Shown piece after piece: positions 1-10,300 of a stretch of DNA of 64,000 nucleotides. Each line of letters starts with the position of its first letter. Position 1 is the stretch's first letter. The DNA lies in NCBI GenBank assembly GCA_031761405.1, contig JASEVX010000011.1:17109609-17173608 (forward strand). Reading direction: 5' to 3'. This DNA is from Serripes groenlandicus. Its lineage: Eukaryota; Mollusca; Bivalvia; Cardiida; Cardiidae. The translations under genes were made by a program, and so were the position numbers. The notes beneath the pieces are model-generated. The model ran no database searches and was not told the DNA's origin. It worked only from the letters and a program-made list of their open reading frames with translations.

Positions 1-190
1 AAAGTCTGTTTTGGGGAGAGGATAAAGAGGCTGAAACACACAGAAATAACAGCCATTCTTGTTTCTGTGTAGTGTTTTTTATTTTTAACCCTTTCCCACA
101 TACAGCAAATCTGTAGCATACCACTTTGAAAATGTCTACTTAAAAACATGAAAAAAATCTGTTTAAATGTAGGTACATGTACATGATTGT

Positions 191-420
191 TTAACCCTTT
201 TCCTCATATAGACGCTTTTCTGACGCCTCTGCAGCAGATGGCTTTTTGAAAACAAAGTGACAAAAGAAGAAATTGTTCAAAACGAGCAATTTCTCCTTTT
301 GCCACAATGTTTTCCACTTTTAGTCATAGTTTATCCATTCAATTATAGAGATTTTCTATTATTTGACAAAATATGTTCAAAGTCATCTGCTGCAGAATTT
401 TCATATAAGGGAAAGGGAAA
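191..420 (+). mobile_element. Family 1A element
   Basis: Left TTAA at 191-194. The right end has lost its TTAA (AAGGGAAAGGGAAA). It carries both CTGCAGCAGA arms and the central palindrome. A half copy in reverse order follows at 421-530. Confidence 0.85.
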
Positions 421-604
421 TTACTGAAGAAAAAAAAACATTTTTGTGGCAAAAGGAGAATTTGCTTGTTTTGTCACATTGTTTTCAAAAGTCGTCTGCT
501 GTAGAGGCGTCAGAAAGGTCGGGAAACGCATCATTATGATACAGAGTGATTTGTGTTTCATGCCGCTTCCAACAATATCTTAGTTATATAACGGCATTTC
601 CTGG

Positions 605-834
605 TTAACCCTTTCCCTCATACAACATTTCGGCAGCAGACGACTTTGAACGTATTTTGTCAAAACATAGAAAATCTCCATAATTAAATGGATAACCTAT
701 GACAAAAAGTGGAAAACATTGTGGCAAAAAGGAGAAATTGCACGTTTTGTGCAATTTCTTCTTTTGTCACTATGTTTTCAAAAAGTCGTCTGCTGTAGAG
801 GCGTCAGAAAGCGTCTATATGAGGGAAAGGGTTG
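605..834 (-). mobile_element. Family 1A element
   Basis: Left TTAA, right end mutated to TTGA. Core stem TTGCAC...GTGCAA. Confidence 0.88.
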
Positions 835-1150
835 AAAGGATTGGTCTTTATTTGAAATGTGGTGTAAGTTAAGTAGTTAGTTGTGTTTTGCATCACAGTA
901 ATTGCTTTTTACTTGGAATGATTTGTTAGGTTACCCCAGGAATGTTCTTTTTGTGACAGTTGTATTCAATTTGTGATGCCAGAACAAAACGTGAGTGTAG
1001 AGAGAAACAAATTTGTTTTTCTGGTGTAATTACTTAAATGGTTAAGGAGAGGTGTCCTGTCTTTTCCCTTTGTTACTTATCTCATCTCCTGATAAGCCAT
1101 TTCATCCATTTCCCGTATTCTGTCATTCTGCCGATCTGCAGCAGACAACT

Positions 1151-3533
1151 TTAACCAATTCCCACATACAGACATTTTCTGACGCCTCTGTACCAGACGA
1201 CTTTTGAAAACATTGTGCCAAAAGGAGAACTTGCTCATGATGAGCAATTTCTCCTTTGGCCACAATGTTTTCAACTTAATTTAAAAAAAAAAAATAGAGA
1301 TTTTTCCGGTTTTTAGCTCTACTGGCCAAAGGCCAGAAGGGCTTATGTCGTGGCGATGTGTCCGTCGTCCGTCTGTGCGTCCGTCCGTAAACAATTTCTT
1401 GTTAACACGATACAGTCTTCACTTTTGATTGTATCTCAACCAAACTTATACAGTAGTTAGATATCCATGAGAGCTCGGTTCCTTTCGAAAACCAGCCAGA
1501 TCCGCCCATGCAAGACTGGATTATGGCCCTTGAAATGGTCAAAATTGCTATAAAAGAGATTGTTAACACGATACAGTCTTCACGTTTGATTGTATCTCAA
1601 CCAAACTTATACAGTAGTTAGATATCCATGAGAGCTCGGTTCCTTTCGAAAACCAGCCAGATCCGCCCATGCAAGACTGGATTATGGCCCTTGAAATTGT
1701 CCAAATTGCTATAATTGAGCATGTGAACACAATAGAGGCTCCATTTACTATCTGATCTTCACCAAACTTAGATAGTAGTTAAATATTGATGAGAGCTTGG
1801 TTCCTTTTGAAAACCAGCTAGATCCGCCCATGCAAGACTGGATTATGGCCCATGAAATTGTAAAAATTGCTATAATACAGCTTGTGAACACAAAAGAGCC
1901 TCCATTTACTATCCGATCTTCACCATACATACATGCTCTGGATTGAAAATGACCAAATAACCATACCAGTAGAGCATAGGCCCTCATTGGCCTCTTGTTG
2001 TTTCTAGTTAGCTCTACTGGCCAAAGGCCAGAAGGGCTTATGTCGTGGCGATGTGTCCGTCGTCCGTCTGTGCGTCCGTCCGTAAACAATTTCTTGTTAA
2101 CACGATACAGTCTTCACTTTTGATTGTATCTCAACCAAACTTATACAGTAGTTAGATATCCATGAGAGCTCGGTTCCTTTCGAAAACCAGCCAGATCCGC
2201 CCATGCAAGACTGGATTATGGCCCTTGAAATGGTCAAAATTGCTATAAAAGAGATTGTTAACACGATACAGTCTTCACGTTTGATTGTATCTCAACCAAA
2301 CTTATACAGTAGTTAGATATCCATGAGAGCTCGGTTCCTTTCGAAAACCAGCCAGATCCGCCCATGCAAGACTGGATTATGGCCCTTGAAATTGTCCAAA
2401 TTGCTATAATTGAGCATGTGAACACAATAGAGGCTCCATTTACTATCTGATCTTCACCAAACTTAGATAGTAGTTAAATATTGATGAGAGCTTGGTTCCT
2501 TTTGAAAACCAGCTAGATCCGCCCATGCAAGACTGGATTATGGCCCATGAAATTGTAAAAATTGCTATAATACAGCTTGTGAACACAAAAGAGCCTCCAT
2601 TTACTATCCGATCTTCACCATACATACATGCTCTGGATTGAAAATGACCAAATAACCATACCAGTAGAGCATAGGCCCTCATTGGCCTCTTGTTGTTTCT
2701 AGTTAGCTCTACTGGCCAAAGGCCAGAAGGGCTTATGTCGTGGCGATTTGTCCGTCGTCCGTCCGTCCGTAAACAATTTCTTGTTAAAACGATACAGTCT
2801 TCACTTTTGATTGTATCTCAACCAAACTTATACAGTAGTTAGATATCCATGAGAGCTCGGTTCCTTTAGAAAACCAGCCAGATCCGCCCATGCATGACTG
2901 GATTATGGCCCTTGAAATGGTCAAAATTGCTATTAAAGAGCTTGTTAACACGATACAGTCTTCACTTTTGATTGTATCTCAACCAAACTTATACAGTAGT
3001 TAGATATCCATGAGAGCTCGGTTCCTTTCGAAAACCAGCCAGATCCACCTATGCATGACTTGATTATGGCCCTTGAAATGGTCAAAATTGCTATAAAAGA
3101 GCTTGTTAACACGATACAGTCTTCACTTTTGATTGTATCTCAACCAAACTTATACAATAGTTAGATATCCATGAGAGCTCGGTTCCTTTCGTGGCCCTTG
3201 AAATTGTCCAAATTGCTATAATTGAGCATGTGAACACAATAGAGGCTCTATTTACTATCTGATCTTCACCAAACTTAGATAGTAGTTAAATATTGATTAG
3301 AGCTTGGTAAACCAGCCAGATCTGCCAATGCAAGACTGGATTATGGCCCATGAAATTGTAAAAATTGCTATAATACAGCTTGTGAACACAAAAGAGCCTC
3401 CATTTACTATCCGATCTTCACCATACATACATGCTCTGGATTGAAAATGACCAAAGAACCATATAGGCCCTCATGGGCCTCTTGTTTTTCAATGTCGTCT
3501 GCTGCAGATTTGTTGTATGTGGGAAAGGGTTAA
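1151..3533. mobile_element. Family 1B element split by a Family 6 tandem array
   Basis: TTAA at 1151 and 3530. Left part 1151-1312 stops inside the right arm after AGAGATTTTTCCGG; the arm resumes at about 3488 (AATGTCGTCTGCTGCAG). The 2.2-kb insert is the array at 1314-3487. Confidence 0.85.
1314..3487 (+). mobile_element. Family 6 element present as a tandem array, unit 695 bp
   Basis: Units start at 1314, 2009 and 2704 with the hairpin TACTGGCCAAAGGCCAGAAG followed by GTCCGTCGTCCGTC. Copies 1 and 2 are almost identical; the third is diverged and has internal deletions. Within each unit a segment starting GTTAACACGATACAG recurs every 161 bp. The unit end has CCAGTAGAG, inverse of CTCTACTGG at the start. 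Confidence 0.9.
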
Positions 3534-3605
3534 CCATTTCCAGCAGATGACTTTGAAAACATCTTGGCAAACAAACACATATTACACAGTCCAACCTGAG
3601 CAATC

Positions 3606-3832
3606 CGCCGTGGTCGCGTGGTTAGCGTTGAGGATTTGAAACCGGGCGTCCCGGGTTCGATCCCCAGTCGCTGCAAGACGGTCATGGTCAGGGGTGCCCT
3701 TGGGCAAGGCACATTTCCTAGCCTAGTACTGGTTTGTTTATCCAGGGATCATGAATAAGTGAACTGTTGCCCTGATATAACTGAAACAATGTTGAAAATG
3801 GCGTTAAACCCTAATAAATAAATGAATAAATA
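3606..3832 (+). mobile_element. SINE with tRNA-like head (type with GGTCGCGTGGTTAGCG)
   Basis: A-box-like TGGTCGCGTGGTTAGCG at 3610-3626 and B-box GGGTTCGATCCCC near 3652-3664. The body contains TGATATAACTGAAAC, and the tail is AATAAATGAATAAAT. Confidence 0.82.
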
Positions 3833-4006
3833 CAATCCAACCTGTGTTTAAAGACCACCCATGGAAGGTGACCAATCTGGTCCTTGTTCACAGGTGGTCT
3901 TTAATAACAGGGTTAATTAGGTAGAACATAATTTATTGGGAAAGTGGGGTTGCTATAGACAGGGAATTGCTAGACAAAGGTGGCCTTTAGCACAGGTTTG
4001 ACTGTA
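3831..4006 (+). mobile_element. Family 2 element
   Basis: Inverted ends TACAATCCAACCTGTG and CACAGGTTTGACTGTA; about 176 bp; internal AAAGACCACC / GGTGGTCTTT. It starts at the SINE tail. Confidence 0.82.
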
Positions 4007-4481
4007 TATCCAATATGTGTTGCCCCTTTCCCACATACAACACATCTGCAGCAGACAACTTTCCAGGCAACAAATCTGCAACTAATGCCTTTGAAAGCCT
4101 ATTGTTAAACATATGGAAACTTTAAATTAAAGAACAATTGTTGAATAAAGGTCAAAACATTGTGGCAAAAGGAGAAATTGCTCATTATCAACAATTTGCC
4201 GCAATGTTTTGTAATTCAAGCAGGATTAAACTGTAGGTGAGCACAACGAAGTTATAGACTTGTTTCACCCCAGCTGTCACTTGGTACAAGTTTATGCATA
4301 ATGCCGGTAGATGGCTAGATCTCATGTTCCGTATTTATTATTCTTTGCAGGGTATTTCTCTCTGCATAACTTAACCAGTCGGCAGTGTTAGTATAAAACA
4401 TATCCTTCATTCTTGCTAGGAAAAAAAAATTGCCATTTAATCCTTTGGCTTGATCTTTCTTGTGGTGCTTCCTTCAGGGGA

Positions 4482-4643
4482 CTAGATAAGAGGGAGTGAA
4501 CAGGTCTTTTCCCCACAATATTTCTCTTATTACTCGACCAAATCCCATGTTGTGGGTACTCAAAAGATTCTTTTGAGTACCCACAATATAGGGTTTGAAT
4601 GTCTAATAAGGATTTTAGAACATGAAAAATGCCCCTGATCTAG
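4482..4643 (+). mobile_element. Family 4 element
   Basis: Starts CTAGATAAGAGGG and ends CCCCTGATCTAG. The core is a long palindrome built on TTGTGGGTACTCAAAAGA / TCTTTTGAGTACCCACAA, with almost no loop in this copy. Confidence 0.82.
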
Positions 4644-5069
4644 AGCTTTGTTCCTTGATTGGTACTTGAATACTAGAAAGAAAATTAAAATATTACTACC
4701 AAAATTGTTTTTCTTTTTCAATCAAACAAGAGACTGAAAATATATGAACAAAAATGAGGTAAATCTCAATAAACTAAAAAGTATTATAATTACAGAAAAG
4801 ATTTGAAAACATTGTTTCAAAAGGAGAAACTGATTAATATTAAAGAGCAATTTGCTTTTTTGTCACAATGTTTTCAATAGTTGTCTGCTGCAGATGCCTC
4901 TAAAGGTGTTTGCATGTGGAAAAGTGTTTAATTGCAGTTTCTAAAACTACAATTAAGTCTATTCACTTGGTATGTCTAAGTGCTGTTTTTGGTATGTGTA
5001 AATTACAAGCAAAAATGATATGACTTCAGAGTTTGGCAGAAAAAAAACCATGCTGTTTGTCTTTTGTTC

Positions 5070-5305
5070 AAACCCTTTATCACTTACAAACACATTACAG
5101 ACAGATTGGTACATATATTTTACATCCAACAACTTTTGAAAATATTTCGGAAAAGCTGAAACTGCTCATTATGAGCAGCTTCTCCTTTTGCCGCAGTGTT
5201 AAAAACTAAAAATTTTGCTCTTATTTATAAATATTTCCCATATTTTTGCCCAGATGCTTTCAAAGCTGTCTGCAGAGGATGTGTTGTATGTGGGGACAGG
5301 GTTAA
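5070..5305. mobile_element. Family 1B element, worn
   Basis: Left end AACCCTTTATCACTTAC, right end GGACAGGGTTAA. The central palindrome GCTCATTATGAGC is intact. Confidence 0.7.
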
Positions 5306-5397
5306 ATGATGTTTGTTCTGGTTGAACATTCAATATATGTTATAGATTCATTTTGTATGGATTTTTATCCTGTAATGTGCCTATACATTACAACATT

Positions 5398-5646
5398 TCG
5401 AGTGCTTGGCGTGAAACGGTTGTAACTAAAATCCTATTTTGAAAACCCTGGTTTAGGGGCAATTTTGACCCCTTTGTAAACAATGCAAATTTAGGTGCCA
5501 TTGCTCGTTCTGAGCAATGGCACCTAAATTTCCATTGTTTACCAAGAAAAAATGATTTAACGATTTTAAAGACTTTATGGTGAGGTGATAAACCTTGGTA
5601 ACAAAATACCAATTTTAGATACAACCGTTTCACGCCAAGCCCTCGA
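5398..5646 (+). mobile_element. Family 3 element (249 bp)
   Basis: Long inverted ends TCGAGTGCTTGGCGTG and CACGCCAAGCCCTCGA. Central palindrome GCCATTGCTCGTTCTGAGC. Confidence 0.9.
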
Positions 5647-5834
5647 TTATTTTTGTCCGCAGCATAATTATGACTTGGAGAAATTCAGTGAATAGAGCAT
5701 CTTTTTCACTTTTGACTTTTTTCAAACCTGAAATGCTTCTTTAATAGCATGTCATTAAATTATGGTATTTAATGATTTAAATATATGGTATTGTATGTCC
5801 ATGACTCATTTGCAAGATATAAAAAAAAAATTGT

Positions 5835-5990
5835 GACGCGCGCTCTGCAGCAGACAAATTTTGCAAACATTGTGAGAAAAGGAGAACTTGCTCATTAATA
5901 GTACTTTCATTGAAAGAATATTTACATATTTTTCTGCAGATGTTTTCAAACTCATCTGCTACAGAATTGTCGTATGAGGGAAAGGGTTAA
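5835..5990. mobile_element. Family 1 fragment
   Basis: Left end missing; right arm TCTGCTACAGAATTGTCG and GGGAAAGGGTTAA at 5978-5990. Confidence 0.7.
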
Positions 5991-6044
5991 GAACATAATT
6001 ATGTAATCAAAGTTTCAATGTTGCACCTAAAAATTCCAACCATA

Positions 6045-6460
6045 TACAGTCAAAACTGTCTTTAAAGACCACCCATGGGAAGAGAACAATCTGGTCTTTG
6101 TTCACAGGGGGTCTTTAACCCTTTCCCTCATATAGACACTTTCTGACGCCTTAATTTTTGCAGCAGACAGCTTTTTGAAAACATAGTGACAAAAGAAGAA
6201 ATTGCTCAAAACAAGCAATTTCTTCTTTTGCCACAATGTTTTCCACTTTTAGTCATAGGTTATCCATTCAATCATAGAGATTTTCTTTTTTTTCACAAAA
6301 TATGTTCAAAGTCGTCTGCTGCAGAATTGTCGTATGAGGGAAATTGTTAATTGCAGGGTCAATACGTAGTGCAGAACATGAGTAATTAGGAAATTAAGAG
6401 TGGTTGCTATATACAGGGAGTTGCTATACAAAAGTGGTCTTTAGCACAGATTTGACTGTA
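6045..6460 (+). mobile_element. Family 2 element split by a Family 1A element
   Basis: Ends TACAGTCAAAACTGTC and TTTGACTGTA. It is interrupted between 6118 and 6347; removing the insert and one TTAA restores GGTCTTTAATTGCAGGGTC, which is what the intact copy at 41063-41081 has. Confidence 0.9.
6115..6350 (+). mobile_element. Family 1A element with proven TTAA duplication
   Basis: TTAA at 6115-6118 and 6347-6350. The host is a Family 2 element. The unoccupied paralogous site at 41068-41071 has one TTAA. Confidence 0.93.
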
Positions 6461-7200
6461 TTTCTTAACACAATATTTCCCTGAAGTCTAACTTAGTTGC
6501 TGTGTACATTTTTGAAACCAGTCAGCTGAATTAAATGTGCACCTGTTTCCAAAAGGCATATAATTCAAATGAATGGATTATAAGTGTTTGAAATTTTCAA
6601 ATTAAGATCTCGTAAAACTTGCTCAAAAGAAATTGGAAGTATTATGGATTGCAGAATGCTTGTGATAAAAGATGAATTTACCATAAATTTTGGGAGGTTT
6701 TTATATAGGAGAGAATTTGAGAAGATCAACTTGGTATTAATTTCAGATTTTTTTTTTTTGCAAGACAGCCAGTCTGGCTTGTTTTTAAGTTTTTCCAAGG
6801 TGTATCTGAAGCAGCTTTGACATTTCATGTTTTACAAAAACAGCCCTTGAAGATTTTTATGTTTAGTTAGCTTTTGGTTATAGAAGTCCTTCAGAGACCT
6901 CTAGGGTGCATCTTTGACTAGTCGCACCTGTGGAACCTTGACCACATACTACAAAAATGGAGCAGATGGCTTTGAAAAAATCTTGGTAAAGATTTGAAAA
7001 ATCTCAAACTCAAATTAAAATAATTAAATAGTGTTGAAAATAGTGTGGCAAAAGTAGAAATTGCAATTACTCCTTTCATCTCAATTTGTTTTAAAGTTGT
7101 CTGCTGCAGAGGCACCAAATTGCATCTGCATGTGGGAAAGAGTTAAAGACTTACAATGATATTGAAGTAAAATAATGTTCTACTCTATTATGTTTTCCAG

Positions 7201-7336
7201 GGTGATTTGGTGGAGTATTATTATTACTGGAAAAAGACACCAGCTGCAGCGGCAAACAGACCACACAGACGTCATCGCAGGCACGGAGTAAAACGAGCCC
7301 AAACCCGATCACAGCGACCAGCTAGTAGTGAATTCT
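7201..7336 (+). CDS. RERE: RERE exon a: end of SANT domain
   Basis: Acceptor ttttccag at 7193-7200, donor gtaagc at 7337. It enters in phase 0 and leaves in phase 1. It encodes GDLVEYYYYWKKTP, the last SANT helix of RERE proteins, followed by a basic NRPHRRHRRH stretch and SSEF, which joins to LDISS of the next exon as in vertebrate RERE. Confidence 0.95.
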
Positions 7337-10300
7337 GTAAGCTATGTTTATTGTTTTTTATTCGTTTTGCTGATTCAGATGACTCGACACCTGCAGCAGG
7401 ATAAAAGGCATTATTTAAAGAGACGTTCATCTTGAGCAGTTCTTAGTTTTTCACCTGTTTTCAAACTTTTATAACCAGCTTTGGAGATAACATTGTTGTC
7501 TTCCGACTCAAACAATCATTTGATCATATATTGTCAACAATACGTAAATCTGATATGCAAATTAGATGCAGTATTTTAGCCAATCAGAAACTATCGATAT
7601 GTTCTACCCGGTACACTTGATTGCAGAGCGCGGATTTTACCAGTGATGCAAGAGAACCAGGTAGTTTTTAACGATTAATTGTCAGTTTGTCTGTGGTGCA
7701 TGACAATGGGCGTGGCTTAAAATAGGATCTTGGATTTATGTATTCCAGTTCTGTCTTTACACCTTTTGTAAGCCTCCCGATGTGCTTCTTCTTTTCCACA
7801 TAATTTAACCCTTAGCCTGTTGCAGACAGCTTATGACGCTTAACCCTTTCCCACATATAGACAGCTTTTTTTAGACGCTTTCCTGCAGCAGATGGCTTTT
7901 TGAAAACATGGAGACAACAGAAGAAATTGCTTAACCCTTTCCCCCATACGACAATTCTGCAGCAGACGACTTGAACGTATTTTGTCAAAACATAGAAAAT
8001 CTCCATAATTGAATGGATAACCTATGACTAAAAGTGGAAAACATTGTGGCAAAAGGAGAAATGGCACGTTTTGTGCAATTTCTTCTTTTGTCACTATGTT
8101 TTCAAAAAGCCGTCTGCTGCAGAGGCGTCCGAAAGCGTCTATATGAGGGAAAGGGTTAAAACAAGCAATTTCTCCTTGTTTTCAACTCTATTCAATTATT
8201 GTTCTTTCATTTAAAAAGGATTTTCTGTGCTTTTGACTAGATATTTTCAAAGTTTTCAGATTTGTTGTATGTTGGAAAGGGAAAGAACTTTTGAAATAGA
8301 GATGAGGGAACAACTCTTTTGACCATTACATTTTCAACATTCTATGAAATCAATTCAATTGTTACAGATGTAACAATTTTTTCCCCGAGATGTCTTCGAA
8401 GCAGCTGGCCCTAACAATATATCGGCTAAACTATTCACAATTTCCCTACATACATCATAACAGCTGCAGTAGACTAAATTAACCCTCTCCCACAATCATG
8501 TAGACACATTGTGACGCAACTTCTCCATTTACCACAATGATTTCAACTGCATTTAATAATTATATTTTCATTTATGGTCATTATCTATAGAGTTGCCTTG
8601 ATGTCTTCAAAGTTGTCTGCTGCAAAATATTTGTATGTGGGTAAGGGTTAATGATTTAAAACATCAATGTAAACATTTTAAAAATATATACTGGAGTTGA
8701 AAACATTGTTGCAAAAGGAGAAACTGCTTATCATGAGATATTTCTCATTTTGTCTTCTCCTGCAGATGTGTCAACTTGCATCTGCATGTGGTGGTTAACC
8801 CTTTCCCTCATACAACAATTCTGCAACAGACGACTTGTCAAAAAATAGAAAATCTCTATAATTCAATGGATAACCTATGATGAAAGTGGAAAACATTGTT
8901 GCAAAAGGAGAAATTGCTCGTTTTGAGCAATTTCTTCTTTTGTAACTATGTCTTCAAAAAGCCGTCTGCTGCAGAGGCATCAGAAAGCGTCTATATGAGG
9001 GAAAGGGTTAAGGGTTAATTTGAAGACACAGCATAAAGTTCTAGAATGTGAAGGATGTAAAATTGACAGATTATTTTTGTAGTCTGCTACAATGACCAGT
9101 CATTGACTGCACAGAGGCCTATAATAACAGACTTTCCTGGTAATAAAACCCCGCAGTATGCATTATTGATGAGGACTGACATTCATAGCAAGTTTTCACA
9201 TTTATAAACCTGTGATCTCAATCTAATACATCATTGGAAAGTTCAATGACATTAGGCCCTTCTGTTTTCCTCAATGTTTTCCTTATTGAATCTTGTATTA
9301 TTTGTACTATGCAGCAAGCAATTTATTTTCAGTCCCGCTACTGGTTTCGATCCCTGCCTTGATCATACAAAAGACTTTGAAATTGGTAGTAATGGCTGCC
9401 CTCCTTGGCACTCTGGGTTGCAGGGTTAGCATTGCGGCTGACTGGCTGGTGTCAGGATAAATGGATGAGTAATACTGGTAACTTACCCAGGAATACACCG
9501 TGATTAACTGATCAATTGATGAAAGCGGTGTTTAACACCAAACAATCAATCAATCAACCCCTACTGGTTGTGAGCTTGAATCCCGGCTCGGCCAACTTTC
9601 TTTCCGAAGTTTGACAAAAGTCAATGCGACATGCATCATTCGTCTCCCACCAATGGGCTAAGTCTATGTGGAAGAGCAGCCAGTTGCTTGGGAAGATTGT
9701 TGTGTTGAGTACTGGTGTGAGAAAAACCAGGAAACAAATGAGTAGGTGAACTGGCCGCCGTGATATGACTGAGAAATTGTTAAAAACGGTGTTTAACCAC
9801 AATCAATCAACCTACTGGTTTCAACGTAGAGTACTGTACGTTTACCGTCCCTCCATATGTCTGACTGTGTGTCTAGAATCAAAAGTAACTGCATTAAGCA
9901 ATAACCGGAAAAGTATTTGGCTATATGTAAATGAAACTTTGTATGCTAAGAGGACACTTAAAGGAGTATGAAGTAATTTAATTGTTATGTTTGCTTGATT
10001 AGGTCATCGTCAAAATTTGAAACTGTTGACTTAATCAGTATTATGAAATAAGTCAATGAGCGTATTACAGCTGGGTTCATGATACTTATTGTTTGCATAT
10101 AGGTTAAAAAGGGGATTATGTTTCTTAAAATCTGTTTGCTTAAAGGTCAAGGACTTAGTTAAAACATCTGGGATTCTGCCAAAAGAACAGTTAGGGAATT
10201 CTGTATTGCCTGCAATAGTATACTGCAGTAACTTGTTTTTAGCTTGTCCTTGGAGTCGTCGTTGTCTGCGCTATCAAAAACGTTAAATTTACCTCATAAC

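Larger units (their letters stand above)
1..7200 (+). other. RERE upstream intron (window edge to first exon)
   Basis: No exon of the BAH, ELM2 or early SANT region is recognisable on either strand. It contains Family 1, 2, 3, 4 and 6 elements and one SINE. Stretches 840-1140, 4210-4480, 4650-4800 and 6460-6920 hold nothing I can name beyond worn Family 1 pieces. Confidence 0.7.

Noticed and set aside
1748..2682. Two identical long open frames on the minus strand (79 and 113 codons)
   Set aside because: They are translations of the 695-bp Family 6 repeat, not genes.
5388..5633. 81-codon open frame on the minus strand
   Set aside because: It lies wholly within a Family 3 MITE.
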